Assembly: GCF_002899675.1 (NCBI RefSeq)
Contig: NZ_PKUU01000012.1
Coordinates: 1 to 64,000 of the forward strand
Direction of reading: 5' to 3'
DNA length: 64,000 bases
Source: Clostridium sp. chh4-2
GTDB taxonomy: Bacteria; Bacillota; Clostridia; Lachnospirales; Lachnospiraceae
Position numbers and translations under genes: made by a program. Positions 61,357 through 64,000 of this stretch are shown piece by piece (position 1 is the stretch's first letter; each line of letters begins with the position of its first letter). Below the pieces are notes generated by a model. That model was not told the DNA's origin. It did not search any database and saw only the letters and a list, made by a program, of their open reading frames with translations.

Positions 61357-62827
61357 CAAATGGGTGATTTTGTTAGCGGCAGCCGCAGCTGCGCTGATCT
61401 GCGGCTGCGGCGGGATGAAAGCGTTGGGGGACGGAGGGAAGAAGGAAGAGATTCCTACAATCACAATCTGTACGGTCAACACCACATCGGAACAGTCCAA
61501 TGAGCGGATTTCGAAATTGATAAGCAGGATTACAAGAGAAAAGCTGGGCTGTAATGTGGTGATTACAGGATGGAGTATGGACAAATATGAGCAGCAACTT
61601 TCTTATCAGTATTTATCCAGGCAGATGCCGGATATATTTGCGGCATTTGAACTTACCAATTTTGAGAGATGGATTGATAAAGGAGCCGTTCTCCCCATGG
61701 AGGAACTGATTCAGCCTTATAAAGAGGGATTGGATGAGTATGTGTTGGAGAAGGAATGGCTGGTAACCACTTTAAACGGACATTTATATGGAATTCCCTC
61801 CAGCATAACAGAAAATAAGTGCATGGGTTTCGTATTCAGGAGAGATATCTGTGAGGAACTGGGAATTGACTGGAGAGCCGTAAAGTCCATGGACGACCTG
61901 CACGAAATGCTGCTTGAAGTGAAAAAAGCATACCCGGATATGGATATGATTGTCCCACACAGCGGCAAAATTATTCCCAATGTGGGACAGGACCGTTTAA
62001 ATAATAATCTGGGCGTTCTGCTTGAACGCGGGCAGAAGGAATTGAAGACGGAAAATCTGTATGCGTCCGATTATTTTGAGGGTCTGTGTAAACGGATGAG
62101 ACAGTGGAATGAGGAAGGGCTTTTTATGAAAAGGGCTTTTGCAGGCACGGAAAACCGTCAGAATTATATTGCCACAGGCCAGGGATTCGGAAGCTTTTTA
62201 AATCTTTCGGAAGTTTCTCTTTATAATATAGGACGCTATGTAAATTACGATATAGCCGCCGTCCAGCTTGCGCCAAGGGTGATGGATTCGGACAGCTGCA
62301 ATATGGTATGGTGCATCGGAAGAGACAGCAAAGAACCGGAGCTTGCCATGGATGTCCTGAATTTAATGTTTATGGATTATGAAATATCGAAGATTCTCAC
62401 ATATGGAGAGGAGGGCGTTGATTACAGTCAGGTCAACAGCCGGTTTGTTACCGCATGCAGCCAGAAGAGCGAAGAGGGGGCTGAACTGTGGCGGACAACG
62501 GAGTGGGCGTGGCCGGTCAGTGTGCCCATTGAGCGGTGGATGGTCAATGGAGAAGATCTGGTGCAATATATTGAGTTTTGGGATGAGCCGGTGATTGAAT
62601 CTTCTGCTATGGGATTTCTGTTCGATGCGTCCGAAGTGAGGACGGAAGTGGACGCCTGCCAGGCTGTGATCAACAAATATGAAAATCCGCTGTTATGCGG
62701 GGAGTTGGACCCGGAAACGGCCATTCCAATGTTTCTGGAAGAGTTGGATAGGGCCGGTATCCAGCAGGTGATACAGGAAAAACAGCGCCAGCTGGATTTA
62801 TTTAAAGAAAAACAACGCAATAATTAA
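61343..62827 (+). CDS. Solute-binding lipoprotein coupled to the YesMN system
   Basis: 494 residues. Signal MKRGSKWVILLAAAAAALIC with Cys22 as lipid anchor (ICGC), then an extracellular solute-binding domain (ITICTVNTTSEQSNERISKL; YLSRQMPDIFAAFELTNFER; YGIPSSITENKCMGFVFRRD) of the family 1 type. It overlaps the response-regulator gene by 14 nt and has no permease partner here. It may serve a remote importer or act as the ligand-presenting partner of the kinase sensor domain. A family A palindrome begins 2 nt after its stop codon. Confidence 0.85.
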   Translation: MKRGSKWVILLAAAAAALICGCGGMKALGDGGKKEEIPTITICTVNTTSEQSNERISKLISRITREKLGCNVVITGWSMDKYEQQLSYQYLSRQMPDIFAAFELTNFERWIDKGAVLPMEELIQPYKEGLDEYVLEKEWLVTTLNGHLYGIPSSITENKCMGFVFRRDICEELGIDWRAVKSMDDLHEMLLEVKKAYPDMDMIVPHSGKIIPNVGQDRLNNNLGVLLERGQKELKTENLYASDYFEGLCKRMRQWNEEGLFMKRAFAGTENRQNYIATGQGFGSFLNLSEVSLYNIGRYVNYDIAAVQLAPRVMDSDSCNMVWCIGRDSKEPELAMDVLNLMFMDYEISKILTYGEEGVDYSQVNSRFVTACSQKSEEGAELWRTTEWAWPVSVPIERWMVNGEDLVQYIEFWDEPVIESSAMGFLFDASEVRTEVDACQAVINKYENPLLCGELDPETAIPMFLEELDRAGIQQVIQEKQRQLDLFKEKQRNN

Positions 62828-62828
62828 G

Positions 62829-63026
62829 GTTACGATTCACGGCCCCGGGGACCTCTGCCATCCGCTCCGGCTCCGACAGTCTATATGGCCTTTCCTGTTC
62901 CGGTTTCGGGCATAAGCGCTTCTAAACGTGCAGAATTGCTAATGCCCTGCAAAGTCACAGGAAAGGCCGTATAGACTGCGGGAGCCGGACCGGACGGCAG
63001 AGGTCCCCCGGGCCGTGAATCGTAAC
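62829..63026. repeat. Palindromic element family A, internally deleted copy (198 bp)
   Basis: Begins GTTACGATTCACGGCCC and ends GGGCCGTGAATCGTAAC. The outer stem and the flanks of the core (GGTTTCGGGCATAAGCGCTT; AGAATTGCTAATGCCCTGC) match the full-length copies, but the internal stretch with the CAAGGGAAATG hairpin is absent. Orientation is the same as copy 1. Confidence 0.85.
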
Positions 63027-63055
63027 TAATTAATGAAAAAAACGTAATATTCAAC

Positions 63056-63121
63056 TTGACAGCTGTTCCCATATGGAATATAATCCCATTTAATACAATT
63101 CATATTAAAATAATATGAATT
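63056..63121 (+). promoter_or_regulatory. Promoter and palindromic operator of metY
   Basis: TTGACA (63056-63061), 17-nt spacer, TATAAT (63079-63084), both consensus. Twelve nt further is a perfect inverted repeat AATTCATATTA (63097-63107) and TAATATGAATT (63111-63121). There is no room for a SAM riboswitch or T-box between promoter and gene, so control is probably by a DNA-binding repressor. Confidence 0.75.
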
Positions 63122-63149
63122 AAATAAAACAAGATGAGGAGACACGAGT

Positions 63150-64000
63150 ATGGGAGAAAAAATTAAGAGAGCGGACAGAAAATTAAAATTTGAGACATTA
63201 CAGCTTCACGCAGGTCAGGAACTCCCGGACCCGGCTACCGGAGCCAGGGCGGTTCCGATCTACCAGACGGCATCCTACGTATTTGACAACTGCCGTCATG
63301 CGGCCGATCGGTTTAATCTGTCGGACGCAGGGAATATCTATGGAAGACTTACCAATCCTACGGAAGATGTGTTCGAACAGAGGATGGCATCTCTTGAAGG
63401 AGGCGTGGCCGCTCTTGCGGTGGCGTCCGGAGCCGCGGCCATCTCCTATACTTTCCAAAATCTTGCTCATGCGGGAGATCATATCGTAGCCGCTCAGAAT
63501 ATTTACGGCGGAACCTACAATTTCCTGGCTCATACATTTAAGGAATTTGGCGTGGAAACCACGTTTGTGGACCCTTTTGAGGAAGGGGCATTGGAAAATG
63601 CCATCAGAGAGAACACCAAGGCGGTCTTCATCGAAACGCTGGGCAATCCTAATTCAGATGTGGTGGATATCGAATATGCCGCCAAAGTGGCCCATTCCCA
63701 CCAGATTCCTCTTGTAATTGACAATACGTTCGGAACTCCTTATCTGATCCGTCCTATTGAATACGGCGCTGACATCGTGGTGCATTCCGCTACAAAGTTC
63801 ATCGGCGGCCACGGCACCACCTTAGGCGGAGTCATTGTGGACAGCGGCAGATTTGATTGGGAAGCGTCCGGCAAATTCCCGTCTTTGACGGAGCCGAATC
63901 CCAGCTATCATGGAGTCAGCTTCACAAAAGCTGCGGGAAAGGCCGCATTTGTGACCAAGATCCGCGCTGTGCTTTTAAGGGATACGGGGGCTACGCTGTC
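63150..64000 (+). CDS. metY: O-acetylhomoserine sulfhydrylase (5' part, cut by window edge)
   Basis: Open from ATG 63150 (GAGGAGACACGAGT upstream) to the window end, about 283 residues visible. Cys/Met-metabolism PLP enzyme: LQLHAGQELPDPATGARAVP opening, YGRLTNPTEDVFEQR, LGNPNSDVVDIE, and the PLP-lysine motif VHSATKFIGGHGT. The insertion pattern (FPSLTEPNPSYHG) is that of MetY rather than MetB/MetC. It makes homocysteine from O-acetylhomoserine and sulfide; sulfate released by the sulfatases nearby is not a direct substrate. The C-terminal third lies outside the window. Confidence 0.9.
   Translation, partial: MGEKIKRADRKLKFETLQLHAGQELPDPATGARAVPIYQTASYVFDNCRHAADRFNLSDAGNIYGRLTNPTEDVFEQRMASLEGGVAALAVASGAAAISYTFQNLAHAGDHIVAAQNIYGGTYNFLAHTFKEFGVETTFVDPFEEGALENAIRENTKAVFIETLGNPNSDVVDIEYAAKVAHSHQIPLVIDNTFGTPYLIRPIEYGADIVVHSATKFIGGHGTTLGGVIVDSGRFDWEASGKFPSLTEPNPSYHGVSFTKAAGKAAFVTKIRAVLLRDTGATL

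Noticed and set aside
62829..63149. SAM riboswitch upstream of metY
   Set aside because: The region is occupied by a family A palindrome and a promoter/operator; none of the S-box conserved segments is visible.

Overview
The window reads as the chromosome of a low-to-mid GC Firmicute, most likely a gut Clostridia/Lachnospiraceae-type anaerobe. This is an inference from AGGAGG-type ribosome binding sites on nearly every gene, strong TTGACA/TATAAT promoters, YesMN-type two-component signalling, choline-binding-repeat surface protein, lipoprotein sugar-binding proteins, and Cys-type sulfatases. I saw no rRNA, tRNA, CRISPR array, phage or classical transposase gene. Almost everything is on the + strand; the exceptions are an edge-truncated repeat protein, a choline-binding protein, a cation/proton antiporter, a small membrane protein and one ROK regulator.

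Layout. 1-0.5 kb: 5' part of a coiled-coil repeat protein (minus strand). 1.8-12.7 kb: a putative tricarboxylate/2-hydroxyacid utilisation cluster (RraA-like aldolase, YbhJ-like hydratase, LysR, 2-hydroxycarboxylate transporter, alpha/beta esterase, second LysR, Aquifex-type aconitase, IclR). 12.9-20.2 kb: CUT1 sugar ABC importer lacking an ATPase, an intracellular glycosidase-like protein, a sugar-phosphate-isomerase-like TIM barrel and a D-2-hydroxyacid dehydrogenase; candidate IclR operators lie in front of it. 20.4-29.2 kb: surface protein, antiporter with divergent LysR, a LOR/SDH-domain (TIGR00300-like) protein, MscL, an EamA exporter and a secreted 5'-nucleotidase with LysM. 29.6-36.6 kb: complete Dpp/Opp-type ABC importer followed by a ROK regulator. 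37.7-41.9 kb: two isomerase/epimerase TIM barrels and two Gfo/Idh/MocA dehydrogenases. 42-57.6 kb: ROK regulator diverging from a sulfated-glycan locus: four sulfatases, one GH3 glycosidase and a ribose-type ABC importer with two permeases. 58-62.8 kb: YesM-type kinase, YesN-type regulator and a solute-binding lipoprotein. 63.15 kb onward: metY, cut by the window edge.

How the parts work together. The sulfatases and the GH3 enzyme carry no visible signal peptide while the neighbouring binding protein is a lipoprotein, so the sulfated sugars are probably imported intact and desulfated and hydrolysed in the cytoplasm; the isomerase and dehydrogenase genes would then process the released sugars or sugar acids. 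ROK, IclR, LysR and YesMN regulators each sit beside the block they probably control, and three promoters share one unusual layout in which an AT-rich palindrome directly abuts the -10 box.

The most unusual content is non-coding. Two ~960-bp elements (25576-26535 and 36648-37605) each consist of two long GC-rich palindromes flanking an AT-rich palindrome. A second family of palindromes occurs five times in a graded size series (290, 288, 198, 75 and 30 bp). In both families the stems change between copies but stay complementary within a copy, while the cores are conserved. Copies lie between genes, often starting within a few bases after a stop codon. This is the best candidate in the window for an undescribed system (structured RNA and/or palindromic mobile element).
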